Part shown: positions 25,023 to 32,835 of the stretch, one piece after another
Layout of the letters: each line of letters starts with the position of its first letter
How positions within the stretch are numbered: position 1 is the first letter of the stretch
Assembly (NCBI RefSeq): GCF_002592005.1
Contig: NZ_NVQF01000044.1
Span: 1 to 45,540, forward strand
Reading direction: 5' to 3'
Source of the DNA: Mycolicibacterium palauense
GTDB taxonomy: Bacteria; Actinomycetota; Actinomycetes; Mycobacteriales; Mycobacteriaceae
DNA length: 45,540 nucleotides
Translations under genes and position numbers: made by a program
The notes under the pieces: generated by a model
Told to the model about the DNA's origin: nothing
Database searches by the model: none
What the model saw: only the letters and a program-made list of their open reading frames with translations

Positions 25023-25283
25023 ATGGCCAAGGCCAACAAGCGGCGCCCTGCGCCGGAGAAGCCCGTCAAGACGCGCAAGTGCGTGTTCTGCTCCAAGAAG
25101 GGCAAGGGGCAGATCATCGACTACAAGGACACCGCACTGCTGCGCACCTACATCAGCGAGCGGGGCAAGATCCGCGCCCGCCGCGTGACCGGTAACTGCG
25201 TGCAGCACCAGCGCGACGTCGCCGTGGCGGTGAAGAACGCCCGTGAGGTCGCCCTGCTGCCGTTCACCTCGAGCACGCGCTGA
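25023..25283 (+). CDS. rpsR1: 30S ribosomal protein S18, Cys-containing form
   Basis: An 86-residue S18, the partner of S6. It is of the C+ type: the pair CVFC near residue 20 and a further Cys in GNCVQHQ could bind zinc. Mycobacteria also have a Cys-free S18 paralogue encoded elsewhere and used under zinc limitation, so this is the zinc-replete copy (rpsR1 type). The start at 25023 has a GAGAGA-rich region upstream. It lies between ssb and rplI in the operon. Confidence 0.97.
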   Translation: MAKANKRRPAPEKPVKTRKCVFCSKKGKGQIIDYKDTALLRTYISERGKIRARRVTGNCVQHQRDVAVAVKNAREVALLPFTSSTR

Positions 25284-25302
25284 GGGACGGGAGGAACAAC
25301 CG

Positions 25303-25758
25303 ATGAAACTCATTCTCACCGCTGAGGTCGACAAGCTGGGTTCGGCCGGAGACGCCGTCGAGGTCAAGGACGGCTACGGCCGCAACTACCTGCTGCCGCG
25401 CGGCCTGGCCATCGTGGCCACCCGCGGCGCGCAGCGTCAGGCCGACGAGATCCGCCGGGCCCAGGAGGTCAAGACGGTTCGCGACCTCGAGCACGCCCAG
25501 GAGATCAAGGCCGCCATCGACGCGCTGGGGCCGGTGCCGCTGCCGGTGAAGACCGCCGGCGACTCGGGCAAGCTGTTCGGCTCCGTCACCGCGGCCGGCA
25601 TCGTCTCGGCCATCCGCAAGGCCGGCGGCCCGAATCTGGACAAGCGGATCGTGCATCTGCCCAAGGCGCACATCAAGTCGACGGGCACGCATCCGGTCGA
25701 GGTGCGGCTGCACCACGATGTCGTGGCGACCGTCTCGGTGGACGTCGTCGCCGAGTAG
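25303..25758 (+). CDS. rplI: 50S ribosomal protein L9
   Basis: The 151-residue L9 of the large subunit. The N-terminal rRNA-binding domain (MKLILTAEVDKLGSAGDAVEVKDGYGRNYLLPRGLA) is joined by a long helix to the C-terminal domain (GKLFGSVTAAGIVSAI, HPVEVRLHHDVVATVSVDV). Full length. A GGGAGGAA ribosome site precedes the ATG at 25303. It is the last gene of the operon, followed by an intrinsic terminator. Confidence 0.98.
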   Translation: MKLILTAEVDKLGSAGDAVEVKDGYGRNYLLPRGLAIVATRGAQRQADEIRRAQEVKTVRDLEHAQEIKAAIDALGPVPLPVKTAGDSGKLFGSVTAAGIVSAIRKAGGPNLDKRIVHLPKAHIKSTGTHPVEVRLHHDVVATVSVDVVAE

Positions 25759-25843
25759 TCCGCGGATCAGGTCCGGAGCGGACAGCCCGAACACCTGAAC
25801 GAATAGCATCAGTCGTCGCCCGGAGGGCGTCGACGTGAGCAAG

Positions 25844-25883
25844 AACCCCGGTGGGAGCCCGACGTGGCGACCACCGGGGTTTT
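25844..25883 (+). terminator. Intrinsic terminator of the rpsF-rplI operon
   Basis: AACCCCGGTGG (25844-25854) pairs with CCACCGGGGTT (25871-25881) over 11 perfect base pairs, and four Ts (25880-25883) end the stem and begin the release tract. It lies 85 bases after the rplI stop. Confidence 0.85.
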
Positions 25884-26016
25884 GCTGTCTGCGCTGGCGA
25901 ACCTACTTTGCAGTAGTGAATGCAGCGAAAATTACGGTTTGTTAACCCGCCGCACAATCGCCGGCAACACAACACGCCCGAGGCGGCAACCCGACCCGAC
26001 ACGCCGACGAGTTTCC

Positions 26017-26144
26017 CATCCACAGTGGTAGTAGCCGTTTATCGTGCGTTTATCAGCAGTGACGCCCGGAAAGTCGGCAGTTGTCCACAGGTTTTCCCCA
26101 GTGCGCCAACATCGCCGCACACAGATATCCACATGCCTTCCACA
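26017..26144. promoter_or_regulatory. Cluster of DnaA-box-like sequences upstream of dnaB
   Basis: TTGTCCACA at 26081-26089 is a perfect mycobacterial DnaA box. ATATCCACA (26125-26133) differs by one base from TTATCCACA; CATCCACA (within 26017-26025) and TTCCACA (26138-26144) are weaker. All lie in an AT-richer 450-base gap (25884-26336) that otherwise holds no gene I can support. DnaA control of dnaB is plausible. Confidence 0.5.
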
Positions 26145-26336
26145 AGTTGATCTACAGGCCCAGTTGGCGACGGGCCCAGCAACGTCTACCGTCATCCCGG
26201 CGCGATGCGGCAGCTGGCATCGGGCCGGGGGTCGGGCAGGGGATCAGGCAGGGCATGTCGGAGCGGCTCCGTACGCTTCGGCGCAAGGACATCGAACGAC
26301 TGTTCGACAATAGTGGTGAGGGGGTATGGACGCCGA

Positions 26337-27716
26337 ATGGCCGTCGTTGACGATCGCGGGCAGCCGGGGATGGATGCACCTCCGCCCAATGAGGACTTCG
26401 GGCGCCAGCCGCCGCAGGACATGGCCGCCGAACAGTCGGTGCTCGGGGGCATGCTGCTGAGCAAGGACGCCATCGCCGACGTCCTGGAGAAGCTGCGGCC
26501 CGGCGACTTCTACCGGCCGGCCCACCAGAGCGTCTATGACGCCATCCTCGACCTGTACGGCCGCGGTGAGCCGGCCGACGCGGTCACCGTGGCCGCCGAG
26601 CTGGACCGGCGCGGGCTGCTCAAGCGCATCGGCGGAGCGCCCTATCTGCACACCCTGATCTCCACGGTGCCCACCGCCGCCAACGCCGGCTACTACGCCG
26701 GCATCGTCGCGGAGAAGGCGCTGCTGCGCCGCCTGGTGGAGGCGGGCACCCGGGTCGTGCAGTACGGCTACGCGGGCGCCGAGGGCGCCGATGTCACCGA
26801 GATCGTCGACCGCGCCCAGGCCGAGATCTACGACGTCACCGAGCGGCGCACCGCCGAGGACTTCGTCGCGCTGGAGGGCCTGCTGCAGCCCACGATGGAT
26901 GAGATCGACGCGATCGCCTCCAACGGCGGGATCGCCCGCGGGGTGCCCACCGGGTTCACCGAACTCGACGAGCTCACCAACGGGCTGCACGCGGGGCAGA
27001 TGATCGTCGTCGCGGCGCGGCCCGGTATGGGGAAATCGACGCTGGGCCTGGATTTCTTGCGGTCGTGCTCGATCAAGAACCGGATGCCCAGCATCGTATT
27101 CTCGCTGGAGATGAGCAAGTCCGAGATCGTGATGCGGCTGCTGTCGGCGGAGGCCAAGATCAAGCTCGCCGACATGCGTTCAGGCCGGATGAGCGACGAC
27201 GACTGGACGCGCCTGGCGCGCCGGATGAGCGAGATCAGCGAGGCGCCCCTCTACATCGACGACTCGCCGAACCTGACGATGATGGAGATCCGGGCGAAGG
27301 CCCGCCGGCTGCACCAGAAGGCGGGGCTGCGGCTCATCGTGCTCGACTACCTGCAGCTGATGACCTCCGGTAAGAAGGTCGAGTCACGCCAGCAGGAGGT
27401 CTCCGAATTCTCCCGCCAGATCAAGCTTCTGGCCAAGGAGCTGGAGGTGCCGGTGGTCGCGATGAGCCAGCTGAACCGCGGTCCGGAGCAGCGCACCGAC
27501 AAGAAGCCGATGCTGGCCGACCTGCGCGAATCGGGGTCGATCGAGCAGGACGCAGACATGGTGATCCTGCTGCATCGGCCGGACGCCTTCGAAAGCGACG
27601 ACCCGCGCGGCGGCGAGGCCGACCTGATCATCGCCAAGCACCGTGCCGGACCCACCCGTACCGTCACCGTGGCTCATCAGCTGCATCTGTCCCGGTTCAC
27701 GAACATGGCGCGGTAG
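26337..27716 (+). CDS. dnaB: Replicative DNA helicase DnaB, without intein
   Basis: A 459-residue hexameric 5'-3' helicase of the replication fork. The N-terminal collar (DMAAEQSVLGGMLLSKDAIADVLE) is followed by the RecA-like domain with Walker A AARPGMGKST, the H1a segment SLEMSKSEIVMRLLSAEAKI, Walker B LRLIVLDYLQLM, and PVVAMSQLNRGPEQRTDKKPMLADLRESGSIEQDADMVILLHR. The arginine-finger and H4 regions are intact. No intein interrupts either the Walker A site or the SQLNRG region, although DnaB of M. tuberculosis carries one. I chose the ATG at 26337 (GAGGGGG twelve bases before); the open frame back to 26205 is not family-like. Confidence 0.97.
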   Translation: MAVVDDRGQPGMDAPPPNEDFGRQPPQDMAAEQSVLGGMLLSKDAIADVLEKLRPGDFYRPAHQSVYDAILDLYGRGEPADAVTVAAELDRRGLLKRIGGAPYLHTLISTVPTAANAGYYAGIVAEKALLRRLVEAGTRVVQYGYAGAEGADVTEIVDRAQAEIYDVTERRTAEDFVALEGLLQPTMDEIDAIASNGGIARGVPTGFTELDELTNGLHAGQMIVVAARPGMGKSTLGLDFLRSCSIKNRMPSIVFSLEMSKSEIVMRLLSAEAKIKLADMRSGRMSDDDWTRLARRMSEISEAPLYIDDSPNLTMMEIRAKARRLHQKAGLRLIVLDYLQLMTSGKKVESRQQEVSEFSRQIKLLAKELEVPVVAMSQLNRGPEQRTDKKPMLADLRESGSIEQDADMVILLHRPDAFESDDPRGGEADLIIAKHRAGPTRTVTVAHQLHLSRFTNMAR

Positions 27717-28024
27717 GACGCTGCACTGTTGTCGAATCTCAAAATCCGTGTCATCTCTCAAACGGACTGTCATCGCATGTCATTTTGGACATCGGAGTGA
27801 GATAACAAGACTTATCCCGCTCGAGAACTTCCAGAGCGGCTGCGACCAAGGCACGGGTATCCACAGGCGGCTCCGCGGGGAGAGTTCTCGACTGTCGGTC
27901 CAACCCCTTACCCGGTTAAGTTACTGCGTTCGCCGAGACCTCCGCTCCTCCCGCTACTGCAGGGTCGCGTAGATTCTTCGAGGAGCAATCCGACCACCTG
28001 ACGCAGCATTAAACGAAGGCCATC
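27717..28024. other. Intergenic region after dnaB
   Basis: No gene supported. TGTCAT occurs three times on the plus strand (27749, 27768, 27778), and the third overlaps an ATGTC/GACAT inverted repeat around a six-base loop. The stretch is AT-richer than its flanks and marks the change from conserved core to accessory genes. Confidence 0.4.
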
Positions 28025-28282
28025 ATGTCCGACGATCAGAACACCGGCGTTCCCCCGAATCACCTCTCCATCGATCCGCGCAGCGCCTTCTATAGCGAAG
28101 AGGTGCTCAGCCGCGACGTGGGTATTCGCTTCAACGGCGTCGAGAAAACCAACGTTCACGAGTACAACGTGGCCGAGGGTTGGGTGCGTGTTGAAGTCCC
28201 AACCGCGAAGGATCGCCGCGGAAATCCCATGGTCGTCAAGCTCAGCGGCACGGTCGAGCCCTATTTTCGCTCAGCGGAATAG
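28025..28282 (+). CDS. DUF3297 family protein
   Basis: An 85-residue protein of unknown function that fits DUF3297: the family pattern of an N-terminal NHLSIDPRSAFYSEEVL, then GIRFNGVEKTNVHEYNVAEGWVRV, and the C-terminal DRRGNPMVVKLSGTVEPYF is present throughout. I know this family mainly from Proteobacteria, so transfer is possible. GAAGG lies six bases before the ATG at 28025. It stands alone between dnaB and an unrelated minus-strand operon. Confidence 0.85.
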   Translation: MSDDQNTGVPPNHLSIDPRSAFYSEEVLSRDVGIRFNGVEKTNVHEYNVAEGWVRVEVPTAKDRRGNPMVVKLSGTVEPYFRSAE

Positions 28283-28707
28283 CGGACGCCGCGAATATTC
28301 TGGCGGGGCCGGCAAACGGCCCGGGGCGGGACTGTGAACCGCCTGGGGTTGATGCCGCTTCCCTTCGTTCGCCCGACTGCACAGCCCGTGCTGGTCCTCG
28401 TAGCAGCGACGTCCGTGATCGTCACCTCGTCTCCGAGTCGTACATCTCCGCCAACGCGCCCGGAAGCCCCCGCTTCTCAACCGCGTTTCTTGGGTTGACG
28501 AAGTACCCCATGACCTCATGAGCGGGTCAGCTCGTGGCCGGTCCTCAATCGGAACGTACCAGCCATCAGATGTCCGCTGCTCAGGGTGCCGCGTGCCAAA
28601 GGTGTTGCGCTGCTGTTGTATCCGGTCTTGTCCTAATCAGATCGTCGTCGGCCGATAACTTGGCCGCCATTGTGACGGGATCGGTGATCCCGGCTGGTGG
28701 TGTGGGC
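28283..28707. other. Intergenic region with a possible 29-residue open frame
   Basis: No known gene. On the minus strand 28422-28511 an ATG opens 29 codons whose translation begins MGYFVNPRNAVEKRGLPGAL, protein-like in composition; it may be the tail of a lost gene or a small protein. The rest shows nothing I recognise. Confidence 0.3.
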
Positions 28708-29232
28708 TCACTGCTCGGTGAGGGCCGGGCTGCGATCTGAGGTGAGTGCCGTTCCGAGCCACTCCGATGCCAGCCCGAACAGGATCCCCAGCACGGTGGC
28801 GGTCACGACCAGCACGACCGGATGGGAAATCGATACCGGCGAGGTGATCGGCAGACCGGTGGCCGCGATCGTGCCGACGGTGGAGGCGAATCCGAAGAAC
28901 CCGGCGGGGGTGAAGCTGAGCACGTCGTCGGTGGCTATGACGACAAGGAGTCCGGCGCCGACCACCACGCAGCCGGCAACCGCCCAGGGGCTGCCGCCGA
29001 GAGCGGCGATTGCCAGCAGAGTGCCCGTCGCGCTGGCGATGCCGAGCAGTGACATCACCAGGGAGCGTTTGGCGCCGGTGACGCCGCCGCCGGCGGCGAA
29101 GAACGAAGCCCAGGAGATGAACAGAACCCAGATCGGCACCGTGATGACGTAGGCGGTGACCAGGCAGGACAGGCCGGCCAGCAGGCCGATGGCAATGGTG
29201 CTGGCAAGACGTGCGGACATGCGTGCGGACAT
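28708..29232 (-). CDS. DUF1097 membrane protein
   Basis: A 174-residue membrane protein with about five hydrophobic helices, resembling DUF1097 (YcdZ-like): VPIWVLFISWASFFAAGGG, LLGIASATGTLLAIAALGG, WAVAGCVVVGAGLLVVIATD, FTPAGFFGFASTVGTIA. Function in the family is unknown; a small-solute permease or helper is possible. AGGAGG lies seven bases before the ATG at 29232. The first 12 bases of the gene are directly repeated (MSARMSAR), so an ATG at 29220 could also start it. It is the third gene after the GS-like and nitrilase genes, 57 bases downstream of the latter, and may carry their substrate. Confidence 0.8.
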   Translation of the reverse strand: MSARMSARLASTIAIGLLAGLSCLVTAYVITVPIWVLFISWASFFAAGGGVTGAKRSLVMSLLGIASATGTLLAIAALGGSPWAVAGCVVVGAGLLVVIATDDVLSFTPAGFFGFASTVGTIAATGLPITSPVSISHPVVLVVTATVLGILFGLASEWLGTALTSDRSPALTEQ

Positions 29233-29289
29233 GATGGAGCCTCCTTGTGAGTGGTAGGAGTGGGATAGCTGCGCTGCTGGTAGGTGCTG

Positions 29290-30312
29290 TCAGGTTGGGT
29301 CGGGGGAGGGGTCGTCGAAGGTGACCGCTGCTCGCCTGCTGCGGTCGACCGTCGTGTGTAGGACATCGGGGCGCGCGTAGTGACCCGTGGGGTCGAAGGT
29401 CAATCGCTCCCGGGCGACCTGCTCGGGGTCCAGGTCGGCGATCAACAACCCTTCGACGTTCGGGACCGGGGGTATCAGCCAGGCGCCGTCGGGCCCGGCC
29501 ACGGCGCTGCCGCCGTCGAAGATCACGTCGTCGCAGGCGCTGCGCAATTGCTCGGCGAGCGGGAAGTCGGCAGGGATCGTGTCCGCGGTGATCAATCCGG
29601 ACACGGCGACGCTGAACAGCCGGCCCTCGGCGGCGACGAAGCGGGTGATGTCGCGGGTCAGCTCGGTCGACCCGGGCCACGCGCTGATGTGCACGGTCTC
29701 GCCTTGGCTGTAGAGCGCCGTTCGCGCCTGCGGCATCCAGTTCTCCCAGCAGTTGAGGCTGCCGACGGTGGCGGTGCCGACGCGATGGGTGCGCAGTCCG
29801 GCGCCGTCGCCGTGTGCCCACACCAGGCGTTCGTCGTAGGTGGGGACGAGCTTGCGGTGGTGGCCGGCGACGCCGATGCGCGGGTCGATGGTCAGCAGCG
29901 TGCACCAGATGGTGCCCTCTCCCTGACGGTGTCCGCGCTCGGATGCCCCGATCACCATCGTGATGCCGAGATCAGATGCTGCGGTGCATAGTTCGGCTAC
30001 CTGCGGCCCGTCGACGTGGATGGCGGTGTCCAGGTAGTAGGCGTAGCAGTCCTTGTGGTCGGGGTGGTTGAACGACGCCCCGTCGGTCCTGGGTAGCCAG
30101 AACGGGTAGCCACACAGGTAGGTTTCTGGGTAGGCGACCAGCTGCGCGCCAGCTGCGGCGGCGACCTCCGCGGCCGCGATGGCGCGCGACAGCCGGGCTG
30201 CCGGTGCCAGCCACGGCCCGGAGAGCTGCGCGGCAGCCACCGTGAGGACGTCCGGGCCGGCGCGGGGTTCACGATGTTCTTTGATGACCTCGATCGCGAT
30301 GTTTGAGCTCAT
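29290..30312 (-). CDS. Nitrilase (carbon-nitrogen hydrolase superfamily)
   Basis: A 340-residue cytoplasmic enzyme of the nitrilase branch, which hydrolyses nitriles to carboxylic acid and ammonia. The Glu-Lys-Cys triad is complete: E63 in AYPETYL, K154 in HHRKLVPTYDERLVW, and C188 in LNCWENW, with the CWEN signature of true nitrilases rather than amidases. The N-terminal HREPRAGPDVLTVAAAQLSGPWL and C-terminal DPTGHYARPDVLHTTVD are also family-like. It begins six bases after the stop of the GS-like gene, so they are co-transcribed. Ammonia from the nitrile could be used by the ligase, or the two could act in sequence on an amine/nitrile compound; substrate unknown. Confidence 0.92.
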   Translation of the reverse strand: MSSNIAIEVIKEHREPRAGPDVLTVAAAQLSGPWLAPAARLSRAIAAAEVAAAAGAQLVAYPETYLCGYPFWLPRTDGASFNHPDHKDCYAYYLDTAIHVDGPQVAELCTAASDLGITMVIGASERGHRQGEGTIWCTLLTIDPRIGVAGHHRKLVPTYDERLVWAHGDGAGLRTHRVGTATVGSLNCWENWMPQARTALYSQGETVHISAWPGSTELTRDITRFVAAEGRLFSVAVSGLITADTIPADFPLAEQLRSACDDVIFDGGSAVAGPDGAWLIPPVPNVEGLLIADLDPEQVARERLTFDPTGHYARPDVLHTTVDRSRRAAVTFDDPSPDPT

Positions 30313-30318
30313 GTCGGA

Positions 30319-31752
30319 TCAGTAGACCTCGAAGTATTCGCGCTGTTCCCAATCCGTCACCGCGGCATTGAATCTGGAGACCTCCATCTTCTTGAGGGCG
30401 GTGAGGTAGTCGACAAAAGGATCGCCGAGTTCGCGCCGCATCAGCTCGCTTCCCTGGAAGTATCCGAGCGCCTCCTGAAGCGACGCCGGCACCAACGGCG
30501 CGTCGGCGTTGTACGCCTCATCGACGGGTGGGCCGGGGTCGAGCTTGCGGGCCAGGCCATCGCGTCCGCTGATCAACTGCGACGCCAAGTACAGGTAGGG
30601 GTTGGCGGCCGGCTCGCCGATGCGATTTTCCAGATGCGTTGTGGCATCGCCGCGGGCGCCTGACACCCGCACCATCGCGCCTCGGTTCTCCTCCGACCAC
30701 GCGATTCGGTCCGGTGCGAACGAGTTGGCGATGTAGCGTTTGTATCCGTTGACGGTGGGCGTCGTGAGCAGCGAACTGGCGCGGGCGTTGGCCAAGAGGC
30801 CGCCCATGTAGTTCATCGCCGTATCCGACAACAACGCACCGTCCTTGCCCGGAAACACGTTGGATTGACCGGCGACACCGAGAGACTGGTGAAGGTGCCA
30901 TCCGCTGGACACCACGTGGTCGAAGGCGGGGCGAGACATGAAGGTCGCGTGGTATCCGTGCCGGCGGCACAGTTGTTTGATGGCGCTGCGGATCAGCAGC
31001 ACATTGTCGGCTGACTGGATGCCTGGCAGCGGGTCGAACGACAGTTCGACTTGCCCCGGCCCCCATTCGTCTTCGATCGTGGCCAGGGGCATCCCCAGGG
31101 CGACCAGATGATCGCGCAGCACGCTAAGGATGGCGTCGGCCTCGTCGCCACGGTTCTCGGTGAGGTACTGGTATCCGTGGGACAGGGCGGTCACGACCGG
31201 TGGGGCAGGCGGGTAGCCCGAGTCGGCGAACCCGAGCTTGGGATCCACCATTCGGGTGATGTAGAACTCCAGCTCCACACCTGTGGTGAAGGTGTATCCG
31301 TCAGCGGCGAGCGCGGCGAGTTGGTGCTGTAGCACGCCGCGCGTATCGAACGGCACTCGGTCGCCGTTGCGGTAGTACAGATCTGACAAGACCCAGCCTG
31401 TCCGCTCGGCCCACGGCAGTTCGTGGAATGTTGTGGGATCCGGGACCAGCACGCCGTCCGGCAGCCCCGTCAGTCGCGGATCTCCGAAGCCATGCGCCTC
31501 GAACGGCGGGATGGCGGGATTGTTGGTGGTGTCGAAGATCAGCGTCGCGGTCTGAAAGTCCTTGCCATTCTCGAGTGCGGTGAGAAAGTGATCGACCTCT
31601 AGGGTTTTACCGCGCAGGATGCCGTGCTGGTCGCCCCAACTGATGCGGATCTGGCGCAGATTCATCTCCCGGACTCGCGCCCCGAGCTGCTGAGCAGCTT
31701 CCTGTTGCTCTGCCGTCCACAGCCCGTGCTCGGCGATGAATGAGGAACCCAT
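30319..31752 (-). CDS. Glutamine-synthetase-like gamma-glutamyl ligase
   Basis: A 477-residue member of the glutamine synthetase family, probably a gamma-glutamyl-amide ligase rather than housekeeping GlnA. GS elements are the N-terminal IRISWGDQHGILRGKTLEVDHF, the metal site GVELEFYI and EDEWGPGQVELSF, the ATP-site His in GWHLHQSL, and the segment HLENRIGEPAANPYLYLASQL. The C-terminus WEQREYFEVY is typical of GlnA3/PuuA-like enzymes. The Tyr adenylylation site of GlnA is absent. The start is the ATG at 31752 with AAAGGAC seven bases upstream; a TTG just before is less likely. It is the first gene of the GS-like/nitrilase/DUF1097 operon, with palindromic operators 17-117 bases upstream. Confidence 0.9.
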   Translation of the reverse strand: MGSSFIAEHGLWTAEQQEAAQQLGARVREMNLRQIRISWGDQHGILRGKTLEVDHFLTALENGKDFQTATLIFDTTNNPAIPPFEAHGFGDPRLTGLPDGVLVPDPTTFHELPWAERTGWVLSDLYYRNGDRVPFDTRGVLQHQLAALAADGYTFTTGVELEFYITRMVDPKLGFADSGYPPAPPVVTALSHGYQYLTENRGDEADAILSVLRDHLVALGMPLATIEDEWGPGQVELSFDPLPGIQSADNVLLIRSAIKQLCRRHGYHATFMSRPAFDHVVSSGWHLHQSLGVAGQSNVFPGKDGALLSDTAMNYMGGLLANARASSLLTTPTVNGYKRYIANSFAPDRIAWSEENRGAMVRVSGARGDATTHLENRIGEPAANPYLYLASQLISGRDGLARKLDPGPPVDEAYNADAPLVPASLQEALGYFQGSELMRRELGDPFVDYLTALKKMEVSRFNAAVTDWEQREYFEVY

Positions 31753-31768
31753 CAACAGTCCTTTCAGT

Positions 31769-31785
31769 GATCAGGTGGCCTGATC
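31769..31785. promoter_or_regulatory. GATCAGG-TGG-CCTGATC inverted repeat before the GS-like gene
   Basis: Perfect 7-base arms around a three-base centre, 17 bases before the ATG at 31752. It shares the TGATCAGG element with the larger palindrome at 31839-31869 and may be a second regulator site. Confidence 0.55.
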
Positions 31786-31838
31786 TCTTGGCTTATCCTG
31801 GTCGGCCGGCTCTCGCTCGCCGGAGCGGTACGGTCGAA

Positions 31839-31869
31839 ACCGTTCAGGTGATCAGATCACCTGAACGGT
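31839..31869. promoter_or_regulatory. 31-bp perfect palindrome, probable operator of the FadR-type regulator
   Basis: ACCGTTCAGGTGATC at 31839-31853 is followed by a single A and then its exact reverse complement to 31869. It lies between the GntR-family gene and the GS-like gene. The element GTTCAG-n3-ATCAGATCA recurs before the regulator's own start (32646-32664), which points to that regulator as the binder. Confidence 0.75.
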
Positions 31870-31926
31870 AGCACCGTGCGCCGCGGCCCGCGCGCCAAAG
31901 TGGGAGGGCCCCGTCGAACCGCTCTG

Positions 31927-32628
31927 TCAGTCGGGGTTGGCCATCAGATGGTCCGAGGTGCTGACCAGGTGTTGCATCATCCGCTCTGCCGCATCGTCGG
32001 CCGAGTGGGCACGAATAGCGGCGAGGATCTGGCGGTGGTCATCCAGTGACTTCGTTGGTCGGCCCCCGCGCGTCAGCGAGACCTCCGACGTGCGGTCCAA
32101 TGGCTGACTGAGCCCATGTAGCAGCTTGATAAGGATCGGGTTGTGCGAGGCGGCGGCGACTCCGAGATGGAAACGGCGATCTCCGTTGAGGCCGGGCTCG
32201 CCCGCATCGACTTCTGCCTCCATCTCCTTCAGGGCCGCCTCAAGTTCATCCAGGTCTTCGTCCGTCCCACGAGTAGCGGCCAGCCGAGCACACTGCGTCT
32301 CTAGCGCCTGGCGCGTTTCCCATATGTAGGGGAGGTCGACACGAGTCTCGACCAGTTCGGTGGCTAGCGAGGTGATCACGTCCTCCGGACGATTCAGCAG
32401 GTAGATCCCATCGCCGTGGCGGACCTCCACGATGCCCTGAGTGCGCAGCGCGTTGATGGCCTCGCGGATCGACGACCGCCCCACCGACAACTGGTTGGCC
32501 AGATCGCGGACGTTGGACAGCTTGTCGCCGGGCTGCATGCCGCTGGTGTCGATGAACTCTCGGAGTCGCTCGCTGACCTGTTCGTAGAGCGGCCTGCGAT
32601 CGACCTGGCGCAGACGGGCGCTCGCCAT
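31927..32628 (-). CDS. FadR-type GntR-family regulator
   Basis: A 233-residue regulator. The GntR winged helix (about 12-75) has LYEQVSERLREFIDTSGMQPGDKL, then RDLANQLSVGRSSIREAINALRTQGIVEVRHGDGIYLL. A FadR/FCD helical domain follows with IWETRQALETQCARLAA, FHLGVAAASHNPILIKLL and SLDDHRQILAAIRA; the conserved Asp/His residues here often bind a metal or small acid. It lies upstream of the GS-like operon on the same strand. A palindrome before that operon and a half-copy before its own gene suggest control of both. The inducer is probably a metabolite of the nitrile/amine pathway, by inference. Confidence 0.9.
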   Translation of the reverse strand: MASARLRQVDRRPLYEQVSERLREFIDTSGMQPGDKLSNVRDLANQLSVGRSSIREAINALRTQGIVEVRHGDGIYLLNRPEDVITSLATELVETRVDLPYIWETRQALETQCARLAATRGTDEDLDELEAALKEMEAEVDAGEPGLNGDRRFHLGVAAASHNPILIKLLHGLSQPLDRTSEVSLTRGGRPTKSLDDHRQILAAIRAHSADDAAERMMQHLVSTSDHLMANPD

Positions 32629-32645
32629 GGTCGTCTCCCTTGCTG

Positions 32646-32664
32646 TTGATCTGATGGTCTGAAC
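32646..32664. promoter_or_regulatory. Half-copy of the GntR operator before its own gene
   Basis: On the minus strand GTTCAGACCATCAGATCA matches the 31-bp palindrome in its first six bases and in ATCAGATCA with the same spacing. It lies 18 bases upstream of the regulator's ATG at 32628, so it would block the start region. Confidence 0.5.
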
Positions 32665-32717
32665 TATTGTCCCAGACGCCGGGGCGGAGAGGGGGCCTGG
32701 CGTTCGCGCGCCGGTCC

Positions 32718-32835
32718 GCCGAACACTTGGAGGCAGCTCGGGCCGATCTGCCGGCGTTCACCGCGTTCCCTAGGAGCGGCTCAATAAGGAGATCCGGAGG
32801 CGCGCCGACGTCGTCGCGATCTTCCCGCCGGTCGG
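32718..32835 (+). mobile_element. Relic of an IS256-family transposase
   Basis: Two short frames carry fragments of the C-terminal part of IS256-type (MULE-like) transposases. At about 32715-32775 the translation reads EHLEAARADLPAFTAFPR; at about 32790-32835, in another frame, it reads LNKEIRRRADVVAIFP. In intact transposases these are joined by a segment (HWRQIWSTNPLER type) that is deleted here. The catalytic DDE residues and the terminal repeats are not visible. It lies between the GntR gene and the BKACE gene and indicates past insertion. Confidence 0.7.

Noticed and set aside
26017..26144. Chromosomal origin of replication
   Set aside because: DnaA boxes are present, but dnaA and dnaN, which flank oriC in mycobacteria, are absent.
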